From contig NZ_JAJTBB010000006.1 of NCBI RefSeq assembly GCF_021287135.1, positions 1-64,000 on the forward strand: a stretch of DNA of 64,000 bases. The letters run 5' to 3'. Below the pieces are notes generated by a model that did no database searches, was not told where the DNA came from, and saw only the letters and a list, made by a program, of their open reading frames with translations. Origin of the DNA: Acidovorax sp. (GTDB taxonomy: Bacteria > Pseudomonadota > Gammaproteobacteria > Burkholderiales > Burkholderiaceae_C). Shown piece by piece: positions 42,690-50,976 of this stretch; position 1 is the first letter of the stretch; the number at the start of each line of letters is the position of its first letter. A program made the position numbers and the translations under genes.

Positions 42690-42780
42690 TGTGCATGCCG
42701 ATGGCATACCGGTAGCCGAAGGCCAGGGGTCCCGACAGCGGCGCGCCCACGATGATGGGCGGCCGGCGCGGTCGACGGCG
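42690..42780 (-). pseudogene. Possible decayed coding remnant, unidentified
   Basis: On the minus strand, codons with strong G/C third-position bias read PPIIVGAPLSGPLAFGYRYA followed by IGMHKRPDHAL. The frame then stops at the 11-bp tandem repeat. Beyond it, a different frame begins GAITFGIPALAALAAF. I recognise no family, see no start codon or ribosome-binding site, and the frame is lost again upstream. It may be a gene remnant or chance. Confidence 0.25.
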
Positions 42781-43059
42781 GGGACGGCCGCGCGCATGGG
42801 GCAAACCCTCATTCCCCGTGCGCCGGAAGGCTGCGCGGCGCGGTGTAGCATTGATAGTTAACAATTGTGGAACCGGGGGTTTTGGCCTAAAAACGGCAAT
42901 GTGCCCCCTGCAGGGCCAAGACCGCGATCCCGATCGCCTTGCCACCCGTCCCAGCCACCCGATTGCCCTGATGACGCCGACATCCACGCCCCGCCATGCG
43001 CCCCGGTCCCAGGCGGCCCGGGGGGGCGTGCGTGCGCCAGCAGGGCCGGCCTGCGCCCG

Positions 43060-46000
43060 ATGACCATGCCGCCAGCGCACGCTCCCGACGAGGCCGCGCG
43101 GCTCCAGGCACTGCACTCCTACGCGATCCTCGACACGCCCGCCGAGGCTGCCTTTGACCAGCTGGCCCTGCTGGCCGCCCAGGTGTGCGGCTGCCCGATG
43201 GCGGTGGTGAATTTCGTGGACAGCGAACGCCAGTGGTTCAAGGCCGCGGTGGGCGTTCCGCTGGCGCAGACGGACCGCGCCATTGCGTTCTGCGCCCACG
43301 CGCTGGACGGGCGGCGCGATGCCATGGTGGTGCCCGACACCCTGCAGCACCCCATCTTTGCGACCAACCCGCTGGTGCTGGACGTGCCGGGCATCCGCTT
43401 TTACGCCTGCGTTCCGCTGGTGACGCCGGAAGGGTTTGCGCTGGGCACCCTCGCGGTGATGGACACGGTGGCGCGCACGCTGGAGGCCCCGCAGCTGCAG
43501 GGCCTGAAGATCCTGGCCGACCAGACCCTGGTGCAGCTGGAGCTGCGGCGCCAGCGGCGCGAGCTGGCGCATCTGGTGCAAGAGCGCGACCGGATGCACG
43601 CCGAGCTGCTGGCCCAGGGCGAGGCGCTGCGCGTGGCCGGCTCCATCGCCCGCATTGGCGCCTGGACGCTGGACCTGCCGGGCGAGCAGGTGGCGTGGTC
43701 GCAGGAAATTGCCGCGGCCTACGGCCTGTCCCACCGCGCCAGCACGCTGGCCCAGGTGGTGCAGCTGTTCAACCCGCCCTACCGCAGCCAGGTGCATCAG
43801 GCGCTGGACGATTGCATCGCGCACGGCACGCCGTTCGATCTGGAGGCCGAAGTCACCTTGCCCGGCGGCGTGCGGGTCTGGGCGCGCGCGGCGGGGCAGG
43901 CGGTGCGCGACAGCCAGGGCCGGGTCGTGCGCGTGCAGGGGGCGTTCCAGGACATCTCGGCCCAGCACCAGGCGCGGCAGGCGCGCCGCGAAAGCGAGGA
44001 GCGTTTCCACCTGGTGTCCCGGGCCACGGCCGATGCGGTGTGGGACTGGAACCTGCACACCGACCTGATGTGGTGGAACGAGGGCATGCAGACGCTCTTC
44101 GGCGTGCCCATGGACCAGCTGCCACCCGACAGCACGTCCTGGACGCTGCGCCTGCATCCCGAGGACAGCGAAGCGGTGATCCAGGGCATCCAGGCTTCCA
44201 TCGCGGGCACGGACCACCACTGGTCGGCCGAGTACCGCTTTCGCCGCCAGGACGGCAGCTATGCCTGGGTGCTGGACCGGGGCTTCCTGATCCGCGACTC
44301 CACCGGCAAGGCAGTGCGCATGGTGGGGGGCATGACGGACATCAGCGCGCAAAAGTCGAGCGAGCTGGAGGCCCAGCGGGACGCGCAAGCCCATGCGGAA
44401 CTGCTGCAGGTGCAGCAGCGCATTTCGTCGCTGGACATGCCGTTGCCCGCGGTGCTGCAGCTGGTGGCCGACACCGTGCTGCGCCAGACACTGGCCCGGG
44501 GGGCGGTGGTGGAGCTGCTGCAGGGCCGCCAACTGGTGGCGCAGGCATCGTCGGGCGACCTGGTGCGCCCCCCCGGCCACTTGATGGCGGTGGAGCAGAG
44601 CCTGCTGTGGCCCGCGCTGCGCGAGGGGCGCACCGTGGTGTGCAACGACACCGAGGCCGAAGGCTGGGACATGGCGTCGCTGCCGCACCGCCAGGGCGTG
44701 CGCTCCGTGATGGCGGTGCCGCTGCGCACGCCGCAGGGCGTGGTGGGCTCGCTCAAGGTCCTGTCGGACCGGGCGAACGCCTTCTCCCGCCGTGACGTGG
44801 CGCACCTGGAGATCCTCACCGAATCGCTGGGGGCCATGGTGCAGCTGCGCCACGTCGCGGGGCAGCTGCGGGCGTCGGAGCACCAGTACCGCATGCTGTT
44901 CAACGAGCACCCGCATCCGATGTGGGTGTACGACCGGGAAACCCTGCGCCTGCAGGCCGTCAACCAGTCGATGGAAACCCACTACGGCTACACCGAGGCC
45001 GAACTGCTGGCCCTGCGCATGCCGGACCTGTGGCCGGCCGCGCAGCGCGCGCACATTGAGGAAGTGCTTCGCTCCCTTTCGATGGACGAGCGCAGCAAGC
45101 CCGTGATCAGCCGGCACGTCAAGAAAGACGGCAGCTTCATGGACGTGGAGATCACGGCGGGCAGCATCAGCTTCAACGGTCGGCCGGCCCGCCAGGTGCT
45201 GGCCACCGACGTGACCGAGCGCCTGCGCACCGAGCGCGAGCTGGCGCGCATGGGCCGTGCCCAGCGGCTGCTGAGCGCGTGCAACGAAACCCTGGTGCGC
45301 GCCACCTCGGAGACCGCGCTGCTCCAGGCCATCTGCCGGATCGCGGTGGACATTGGCGGCTACCGCATGGGGTGGGTGGGTTTCGCCCTGGACGACGACC
45401 GCAAGTCCATCCAGCCGGTGGCCCACGCGGGCTACAACAACAACTATCTGGAAAACCTGCGCCTGTCGTGGGACGCTGCGGACCCCTACGGCCGGGGCCC
45501 GGCGGGCATGGCCGTGCGCTCGGGCAGGCCGGTGATCGTCAAGGACATCCGGCAGGAGGGCGACTTCGCCGACTGGACGGATCGCATGCTGGACCACGGC
45601 TTCCACGGCGTGATCTGCCTGCCGCTGAAGGAGCGCGTGCGCGACCAGGACCGCACCTTCGGCCTGCTGTACCTGTACGCGCCCGACGTGCTGCAGATCA
45701 GCCCCGAAGAGGCGGCGCTGCTGCAGGAGCTGGCAGGCGACCTGGCCTTCGGCATCACCAGCCTGCGCGCGCAAAAGGCGCAGCAGCGCCTGCAGGCGTC
45801 GGTGCTCAAGGTGGCGGCAGCGGTCTCGGCCAGCACGGGCACCGAGTTCTTCGTGCAGCTGGTACGCAACATGGCCGATGCGCTGGGCGCGCAGGGGGGC
45901 TGCGTGGTGCGGCTTCTGCCCCCTGCGGCCGGGCAGCCGCCGCGCGTGGTGACGCTGGCCGCGGTGCTGGACGGGCAGATGCTGCCCAATGACGAGTACA

Positions 46001-47943
46001 GCCTGGCCGGAACGCCCAGCCTGCAGCTGCTGTCGCAGCGGGAGTATGTGGTGGCGGACAAGGTACAGCAGCGCTACCCCGAAGCGCCCATCCTGCGTTA
46101 CGTCGGCGCCCAGGGCTATGCGGGCCAGCAGCTGTGCAATGCCGATGGCGAGGTGGTGGGCATCGTGTTCGTGCTGTTCCGCCAGCCGATCGCGGAGACG
46201 GGCTTCATCACGTCCACGCTGCAGATCTTTGCGGCGCGCGCGTCGTCCGAGATCGACCGGCAGTTGGCCGACGCGCGCATCCGCCACCAGGCGTCGCTGC
46301 TGGACAAGGCGCAGGACGCGATCCTGGTGCGCGACCTGGAGCACCGCGTCATCTACTGGAACAAGAGCGCCGAGCGGCTGTACGGCTGGTCGCAGCTGCA
46401 GGCGCTGGGCCAGTCGGTGGAAACGCTGCTCTACGCCGACCCCACGCACTTCCGCCACGCCACCCAGACCGTGCTGGAGCAGGGCGAGTGGACGGGCGAG
46501 ATCGTGCAGCGCCACCGCAACGGCAGCACCATCGAGGTCGAGGGCCGCTGGACCCTGGTGCGCGGCGAGGACGGGCAGCCGCAGTCCATCCTGGCCATCA
46601 ACACCGACATCCGCCAGCGCAAGGCCAACGAACGCGAGATCCAGCGCCTGGCGTTCTACGACGCGCTCACGGGCCTGCCCAACCGCATGCTGCTCATGGA
46701 CCGCGTGGCCCTCGCGCTGGCCAACGCCCAGCGGCGCCAGCAGGGCGGGGCACTGCTGTTCATCGACCTGGACAACTTCAAGACCCTGAACGACACCCTG
46801 GGCCACGACCAGGGCGACCTGCTGCTGCAGCAGGTGGCGCAGCGCCTGAACACCTGCGTGCGGAGCATGGACACGGTGGCCCGCCTGGGCGGTGACGAAT
46901 TCGTGGTCATGCTCGAAGAGCTCAGCGCCAAGCCGCACGAGCTGGCCCTGCACGCGCGCAGCGTGGGCGAGAAGATCCTGACCATGCTGGCCGTGCCGTA
47001 TGCGCTGGCGGGGTACCAGTACCGCAGCACCCCCAGCATCGGGGTGGCGCCGTTCACGGGCGAGCAGACCAGCGTGGGCGAGCTGCTCAAGCAGGCGGAC
47101 CTGGCCATGTACCAGGCCAAGACGGCCGGGCGCAACACGCTGCGCTTCTTTGACCCGGGCATGCAGGCGGTGGTGACCGCCCGGGCCGGCCTGGAGACGG
47201 ACCTGCGCTCGGCGCTGGCCCAGGAAGAGTTTTTGCTGCACTTCCAGCCCCAGGTGCACCTGTCCGGGCAGTGCGTGGGCGTGGAGGCGCTGGTGCGCTG
47301 GGCCCACCCGCGGCGGGGCATGGTGTCGCCGGCGCAGTTCATTCCGCTGGCGGAAGAAACCGGGCTCATCCTGCCGCTGGGCCGCTGGGTGCTGCACACG
47401 GCCTGCAAGCTGCTGGCCACCTGGCAGGACGACCCGCAGCGGGCCCACCTCACCATGGCCGTGAACGTGAGTTCGCGCCAGTTCCGCCATGCCAGCTTCG
47501 TGGACGACGTGGCGCGGGTGCTGGCCATCACCGGCGCACCGGCCCACCTGCTCAAGCTGGAGCTGACCGAAAGCGTGCTCGTCGAGGACATGGAAGCCAC
47601 CATCGCCACCATGGCCGCGCTGCGCTCGCACGGCGTGGGCTTCTCGCTGGACGACTTCGGCACGGGCTACTCGTCGCTGAGCTACCTCAAGCGCATGCCG
47701 CTGGACCAGCTCAAGATCGACCAGAGCTTCGTGCGCGACCTGCTGACCGACCCCAACGACGCTGCCATCGTGGACACCATCATCGGCCTGTCGCGCAGCC
47801 TGGGCCTGCAGGTCATCGCCGAGGGCGTGGAAACGCCCGAGCAGCGCGAGCTGCTGGCCCGCGCCGGCTGCCAGCACTACCAGGGCTACCTGTTCAGCCG
47901 CCCCCTCTCGGCGGACGTTCTGGACACCTTCCTGCGCACCTGA
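43060..47943 (+). CDS. Multi-sensor GAF/PAS GGDEF-EAL protein
   Basis: This 1627-residue soluble c-di-GMP protein has no membrane helix. Its order, with rough residues, is GAF 15-165, PAS 185-310, PAS 320-445, GAF 470-600, PAS 610-730, GAF 750-900, GAF 905-1070, PAS 1075-1200, GGDEF 1205-1370 and EAL 1380-1625. The GGDEF motif (RLGGDEFVVML) and the EAL motifs (GVEALVRW, ELTESVLVED, DDFGTGYSS, AEGVETPEQ) are intact, so it may both synthesise and degrade c-di-GMP under control of many sensed inputs. I placed the start at the ATG at 43060 (MTMPPAHAPDEAARLQALHS). The open frame extends 65 codons upstream without a convincing start, so this is uncertain. Confidence 0.9.
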   Translation: MTMPPAHAPDEAARLQALHSYAILDTPAEAAFDQLALLAAQVCGCPMAVVNFVDSERQWFKAAVGVPLAQTDRAIAFCAHALDGRRDAMVVPDTLQHPIFATNPLVLDVPGIRFYACVPLVTPEGFALGTLAVMDTVARTLEAPQLQGLKILADQTLVQLELRRQRRELAHLVQERDRMHAELLAQGEALRVAGSIARIGAWTLDLPGEQVAWSQEIAAAYGLSHRASTLAQVVQLFNPPYRSQVHQALDDCIAHGTPFDLEAEVTLPGGVRVWARAAGQAVRDSQGRVVRVQGAFQDISAQHQARQARRESEERFHLVSRATADAVWDWNLHTDLMWWNEGMQTLFGVPMDQLPPDSTSWTLRLHPEDSEAVIQGIQASIAGTDHHWSAEYRFRRQDGSYAWVLDRGFLIRDSTGKAVRMVGGMTDISAQKSSELEAQRDAQAHAELLQVQQRISSLDMPLPAVLQLVADTVLRQTLARGAVVELLQGRQLVAQASSGDLVRPPGHLMAVEQSLLWPALREGRTVVCNDTEAEGWDMASLPHRQGVRSVMAVPLRTPQGVVGSLKVLSDRANAFSRRDVAHLEILTESLGAMVQLRHVAGQLRASEHQYRMLFNEHPHPMWVYDRETLRLQAVNQSMETHYGYTEAELLALRMPDLWPAAQRAHIEEVLRSLSMDERSKPVISRHVKKDGSFMDVEITAGSISFNGRPARQVLATDVTERLRTERELARMGRAQRLLSACNETLVRATSETALLQAICRIAVDIGGYRMGWVGFALDDDRKSIQPVAHAGYNNNYLENLRLSWDAADPYGRGPAGMAVRSGRPVIVKDIRQEGDFADWTDRMLDHGFHGVICLPLKERVRDQDRTFGLLYLYAPDVLQISPEEAALLQELAGDLAFGITSLRAQKAQQRLQASVLKVAAAVSASTGTEFFVQLVRNMADALGAQGGCVVRLLPPAAGQPPRVVTLAAVLDGQMLPNDEYSLAGTPSLQLLSQREYVVADKVQQRYPEAPILRYVGAQGYAGQQLCNADGEVVGIVFVLFRQPIAETGFITSTLQIFAARASSEIDRQLADARIRHQASLLDKAQDAILVRDLEHRVIYWNKSAERLYGWSQLQALGQSVETLLYADPTHFRHATQTVLEQGEWTGEIVQRHRNGSTIEVEGRWTLVRGEDGQPQSILAINTDIRQRKANEREIQRLAFYDALTGLPNRMLLMDRVALALANAQRRQQGGALLFIDLDNFKTLNDTLGHDQGDLLLQQVAQRLNTCVRSMDTVARLGGDEFVVMLEELSAKPHELALHARSVGEKILTMLAVPYALAGYQYRSTPSIGVAPFTGEQTSVGELLKQADLAMYQAKTAGRNTLRFFDPGMQAVVTARAGLETDLRSALAQEEFLLHFQPQVHLSGQCVGVEALVRWAHPRRGMVSPAQFIPLAEETGLILPLGRWVLHTACKLLATWQDDPQRAHLTMAVNVSSRQFRHASFVDDVARVLAITGAPAHLLKLELTESVLVEDMEATIATMAALRSHGVGFSLDDFGTGYSSLSYLKRMPLDQLKIDQSFVRDLLTDPNDAAIVDTIIGLSRSLGLQVIAEGVETPEQRELLARAGCQHYQGYLFSRPLSADVLDTFLRT

Positions 47944-48070
47944 GGCGGCGGGGGAGGCCTCCGCGGCCTCCTGCACCGCCCTTTCGCCTCGCCTTTTCTC
48001 CCCCGCACTCCACTGCTGGCTCTGCTTGACGGCCTTGTCCGGCCGCCCTGGGCCCCTTTTTGCCCCACCC

Positions 48071-48300
48071 TGTGGACAACCCTGGGCACATTGCTGGCAC
48101 AACCGGGCAGTTGTCCACAGCAGGACCGGGTTGCGGAAAGTTGTTGTCGGTGGACCCTGCGGTTTCCGGGGGCGTCCCCCACAGCGTTTGGCGCGGCGCA
48201 AGTGCGCGCCACCATTGGGAAAACCGGTGTTGTCCACAGAAAACGGCCGCCTCTACTACTACTGCTATTGATTTATAGAGACTTTAAGGAATAACAGGGA
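48071..48300. repeat. Origin unit A
   Basis: This is the first of two homologous units, with TTGTCCACA at 48111 and 48230 (119 bp apart) and CAAGTGCGCGCCAC at 48199. The trio tract begins at 48253, followed by the AT-rich stretch from 48271. A minus-oriented TGTGGACAA box at 48071 is present only in this unit in perfect form. Confidence 0.75.
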
Positions 48301-48478
48301 ACCCCAAAAACCGCCGGCGCGGGCGCAGCCGGGTTGCAGCGCACATCCGAGGGTGGGACGGTCCGGCGGATGGACCGCGGCAAAGACGCCGGCCGGGGCC
48401 AGGTACGGCGGGACGGCCGGATGCGGCGGTGCACATCCCGGCCTCTGGACGGCGGCCTGGGCGGACAGGCCGTCGATT

Positions 48479-48545
48479 TTGCTATTAAAAATATAGCTGC
48501 TTGCGCTTATCCATCAAGCGCTAGAGGCACTTTCTGTGCTATTTC
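48479..48545 (+). repeat. Interspersed double-hairpin repeat, copy 6
   Basis: GCTATTAAAAATATAGC, CTGCTTGCGCTT, TCAAGCGCTAGAGGC and TGTGCTATTT. It stands between the two origin units. Confidence 0.85.
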
Positions 48546-48562
48546 TACAGCCACGCACCTGC

Positions 48563-48790
48563 GGTGCGCAACCTTGGGGATAGTTGTGGCACAACGCAGG
48601 GCTTGTCCACAGAAAGGCGGGGGCGGAGCGTTTTGTCCCCGTTCCGGCGACACCCGCAGCCGGGGTTCATGCACAAGGTTGGCCGCGCTGCAAGTGCGCG
48701 CCACGGCTGGAGAAAAAGCGGTTGTCCACACCCCGGCCCGGTCCTTACTACTACCACTATGTATTTATAAAAACCTAAGAAGAAAAACCA
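48563..48790. repeat. Origin unit B
   Basis: This is the second unit, 492 bp from unit A. TTGTCCACA occurs at 48603 and 48722, again exactly 119 bp apart. CAAGTGCGCGCCAC is at 48691, the trio tract at 48745 and ATTTATA at 48763. Every element keeps the same distance from its box as in unit A. The position matching the first box of unit A is degenerate here. Confidence 0.75.
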
Positions 48791-48854
48791 GGGGGAAAAC
48801 TGCCGGGGAGGGCGCCGCCCCGTGGAAGCTCAGGGCGTGGGCCGGGACACGGCG

Positions 48855-48887
48855 CAAAAAAGCCCGGGGTCCGAAGGACGCCGGGCT
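48855..48887 (-). terminator. Intrinsic terminator of the Spy-like gene
   Basis: On the minus strand AGCCCGGCGTCC and GGACCCCGGGCT form a stem (one bulge) around a TTC loop, and a run of six T follows. It lies 60 bp past the stop of the Spy-like chaperone gene and separates it from the origin region. Confidence 0.88.
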
Positions 48888-48947
48888 GGGGCGGCAGGCG
48901 CACCGTCCTTTTCCCCAGGACGGCGGCTGCACAGGCGCGGGAGGCCG

Positions 48948-49547
48948 TTACTGGGCCGGGGCGGCTGGAGCCGGGGCACCTGCCGCTGCAGGGCCGCGCG
49001 GCCCCTGGGGGCCGGCGCCAGGGCGTCCATGGTGGCCGTGGGGCCCGGGGCCTTCGCCCCGCATGCCGCCCATGTGCGGATGGTCGCGCCGGGTCTGGGT
49101 GTCGAACACCTTTTGCTGCTCGGGCGTGAGGGCCGCGTAGAACGTCTTGGTGGCTTCGCCGCGACGGTCGGCTTCGGCCGCGTGCTGCGCGCGCAGGGCG
49201 CGCATGCGGTCGATGCGTTCGGGGGTGGAGAGTTTTTCCATCTCCGAGTGGTCCAGGCGGGCCGGACGAGCTCCGGGCTGCAGGGCGGCGGTGTAGGCCG
49301 TCCAGGCGGACTCCTGGGCGGGCGTCAGCTTGAGCTGGTCCTTCAGGGCTGCCAGGCGCTGCGCCCTGTGCGCCTGGTGGCGAGCCATGCGCTGCTCGGG
49401 GTCGCCGCCCTTGAAGCGGCCCGGCGCGCCCGAGGCGCCTGCGGCGGGCGATGGAGCTGCCGGCGGCTGGGGTTGGGCCAGCACGGGCAGGGCCAGGGCG
49501 GCCAGAACGGCTGTGGCTGCCAGACGGCGTTGGAAGGTGGAAACCAT
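48948..49547 (-). CDS. Spy/CpxP-like periplasmic protein (LTxxQ motif)
   Basis: This 199-residue protein has a signal peptide (RRLAATAVLAALALPVLAQ). Its helical core has two LTxxQ-type motifs characteristic of Spy/CpxP chaperones: LKLTPAQESAWTAY at about 80-93 and AALTPEQQKVFDTQ at about 145-158. A His/Gly/Pro-rich low-complexity tail follows. Spy-type proteins bind unfolding periplasmic proteins and are induced by envelope stress, including copper or zinc stress. AAAGGAC precedes the ATG at 49547. No two-component partner is adjacent. Confidence 0.88.
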   Translation of the reverse strand: MVSTFQRRLAATAVLAALALPVLAQPQPPAAPSPAAGASGAPGRFKGGDPEQRMARHQAHRAQRLAALKDQLKLTPAQESAWTAYTAALQPGARPARLDHSEMEKLSTPERIDRMRALRAQHAAEADRRGEATKTFYAALTPEQQKVFDTQTRRDHPHMGGMRGEGPGPHGHHGRPGAGPQGPRGPAAAGAPAPAAPAQ

Positions 49548-49852
49548 GGTGTGGGTCCTTTCAGGTGGAAGCTCGCCAGGACGACCGTCTCGGCGATTGG
49601 CATCCAGTGTCTGCCCCGCATGTAACGCCGCGGTGCCGCTTGGGTGAGTCTGTGTAAAGTTGTGCCAAGAAGCTCCTTGCGCTGCGCGTCCTTCATCGCG
49701 CGTCTTGCGGCAGCGCCCGGGCGGAAGCCCGCAGGCCGCCACCGTGCCCTGCGCGCGCGTCAGGGCGGCGAACCCCCGACAATGCAGCGTTCGGCCCTGG
49801 CTGCCGATGGATGGGCTTTTTTTTCAACGGTTCAAATAACAAAGGCTAATTC
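49548..49852. other. Divergent promoter region, no gene seen
   Basis: This 305-bp gap lies between the Spy-like gene and rdgC. It presumably contains the two promoters. Beyond the ribosome-binding sites I see no repeat, strong hairpin or convincing ORF. Confidence 0.5.
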
Positions 49853-50893
49853 GTGTTCAAGAACATGATCGTGTACCGCATTGCCCCGCAATGGCAGGTT
49901 GAGTTGACGCAGGTGGAAGAGGCCCTGGCCAAGACCCCCTTCATGGAATGCGGCGCCACGCAGGAAAAATCCCTGGGCTGGGTGCCGCCGCGCGGCGAGC
50001 AGCACGGCGCCCTGGCGGAATCCGTGGGCGGGCAGTGGATCCTGCGCTTCATGGTCGAGTCCAAGGTGCTGCCCGGCAGCGTGCTGGCGCGCAAGGTCAA
50101 GGAGAAGGCCGAGCGCATCGAGCAGGAGACCGGCCGCAAGCCCGGCAAGAAGGAAACCAAGGAACTCAAGGAAGACGCCAAGCTGGACCTGCTGCCCATG
50201 GCGTTCACCAAGCAGGGCTCGATGTGGGTGTGGATCGACCCCGCCTCGCGCCTGCTGGTGCTGGACACCTCCAGCCAGGGCCGCGCAGACGAGGTGGTGA
50301 GCCTGCTGGTGGATTCGCTGCCCGGCCTGTCCGTGGCCCTGCTGCACACCCAGACCAGCCCGCAGGCGGCCATGGCGCACTGGCTCAAGGAACAGGAGCC
50401 GCCCGTGGGCTTCAGCATCGACCGCGAGTGCGAGCTCAAGAGCGCCACCGAAGACAAGGCCGTGGTGCGCTACGCCCGCCACCCCCTGGACATCGAGGAG
50501 GTGCAGGCCCACATCGACGCCGGCAAGCTCCCCACCAAGCTGGCCCTGACCTGGGACGACCGCGTGTCGTTCATGCTGACCGAGGGGCTGCAGCTCAAGA
50601 AGGTGGCCTTTCTGGACACCGTGTTCGAGGGCACCAAGGCGGACGACGGCGGGTTCGACACGGACGTGGCCATCGCCACCGGGGAGCTGGTGAAGTTGAT
50701 CCCGGATCTGGTGGAGGCGCTGGGTGGGGAGGTGGAGGGTGGGCCCGCGGCTGCAGGGGCGGCCCTTACTCAGCCGGACGGCAAGGCCGCAACTGCCGTT
50801 GCCCCGCGCAAAAGCAAAGGCGCTGCCGCGGGGGTGGTCACGGGTCCCGAACAGGAGCCGGTGGACACCGATCCCGGATCGGTGCCGTTTTGA
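49853..50893 (+). CDS. rdgC: Recombination-associated protein RdgC
   Basis: This 346-residue RdgC starts at the GTG at 49853 (MFKNMIVYRIAPQW) with AAAGG upstream. The characteristic segments are ALAKTPFMECGATQEKSLGW, then KEKAERIEQETGRKPGKKET, LLPMAFTKQGSMWVWIDP and SFMLTEGLQLKKVAFLD. RdgC is a ring-shaped dimer that binds double-stranded DNA without sequence preference and dampens RecA-promoted exchange. The C-terminal 45 residues are Ala/Gly/Pro-rich and not conserved in shorter relatives. It lies about 1 kb from the origin-like region. Confidence 0.93.
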   Translation: MFKNMIVYRIAPQWQVELTQVEEALAKTPFMECGATQEKSLGWVPPRGEQHGALAESVGGQWILRFMVESKVLPGSVLARKVKEKAERIEQETGRKPGKKETKELKEDAKLDLLPMAFTKQGSMWVWIDPASRLLVLDTSSQGRADEVVSLLVDSLPGLSVALLHTQTSPQAAMAHWLKEQEPPVGFSIDRECELKSATEDKAVVRYARHPLDIEEVQAHIDAGKLPTKLALTWDDRVSFMLTEGLQLKKVAFLDTVFEGTKADDGGFDTDVAIATGELVKLIPDLVEALGGEVEGGPAAAGAALTQPDGKAATAVAPRKSKGAAAGVVTGPEQEPVDTDPGSVPF

Positions 50894-50976
50894 CAAGGCG
50901 CTTCGCAGCCGCCATAACGCCATGACGGATGGGGAAGGGCTTCACGCTCGTCTCCCCCGTGCCTGAGACAAAAAAC

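Larger units (their letters stand above)
48057..48790. other. Probable replication origin (oriC-like) with duplicated unwinding unit
   Basis: This gene-free region has five exact TTGTCCACA sequences: 48071-48079 (minus), 48111, 48230, 48603 and 48722 (plus, nine bases each). The two boxes at 48230 and 48722 are each followed, 24 bases from the box start, by TAC-trinucleotide tracts (CTACTACTACTGCTATTG and TTACTACTACCACTATG) and, 41 bases from the box start, by ATTTATA. This is the arrangement of the bacterial origin-unwinding system: DnaA box, GC-rich spacer, DnaA-trio and AT-rich DNA. TTGTCCACA is a known high-affinity DnaA box in high-GC bacteria. dnaA itself is not in the window, so the origin call is inferred from the elements. 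Confidence 0.7.

Noticed and set aside
42658..48237. Very long open frame of 1859 codons on the minus strand
   Set aside because: It is the mirror of the GGDEF-EAL gene. High-GC codon bias on the plus strand removes stop codons from this antisense frame. The translation is low-complexity (His, Gln, Arg, Val rich) with no domain.
48334..49140. 268-codon open frame across the origin-like region
   Set aside because: It has no ribosome-binding site, an Arg/Gly-rich translation, and overlaps repeats and the antisense of the Spy-like gene.
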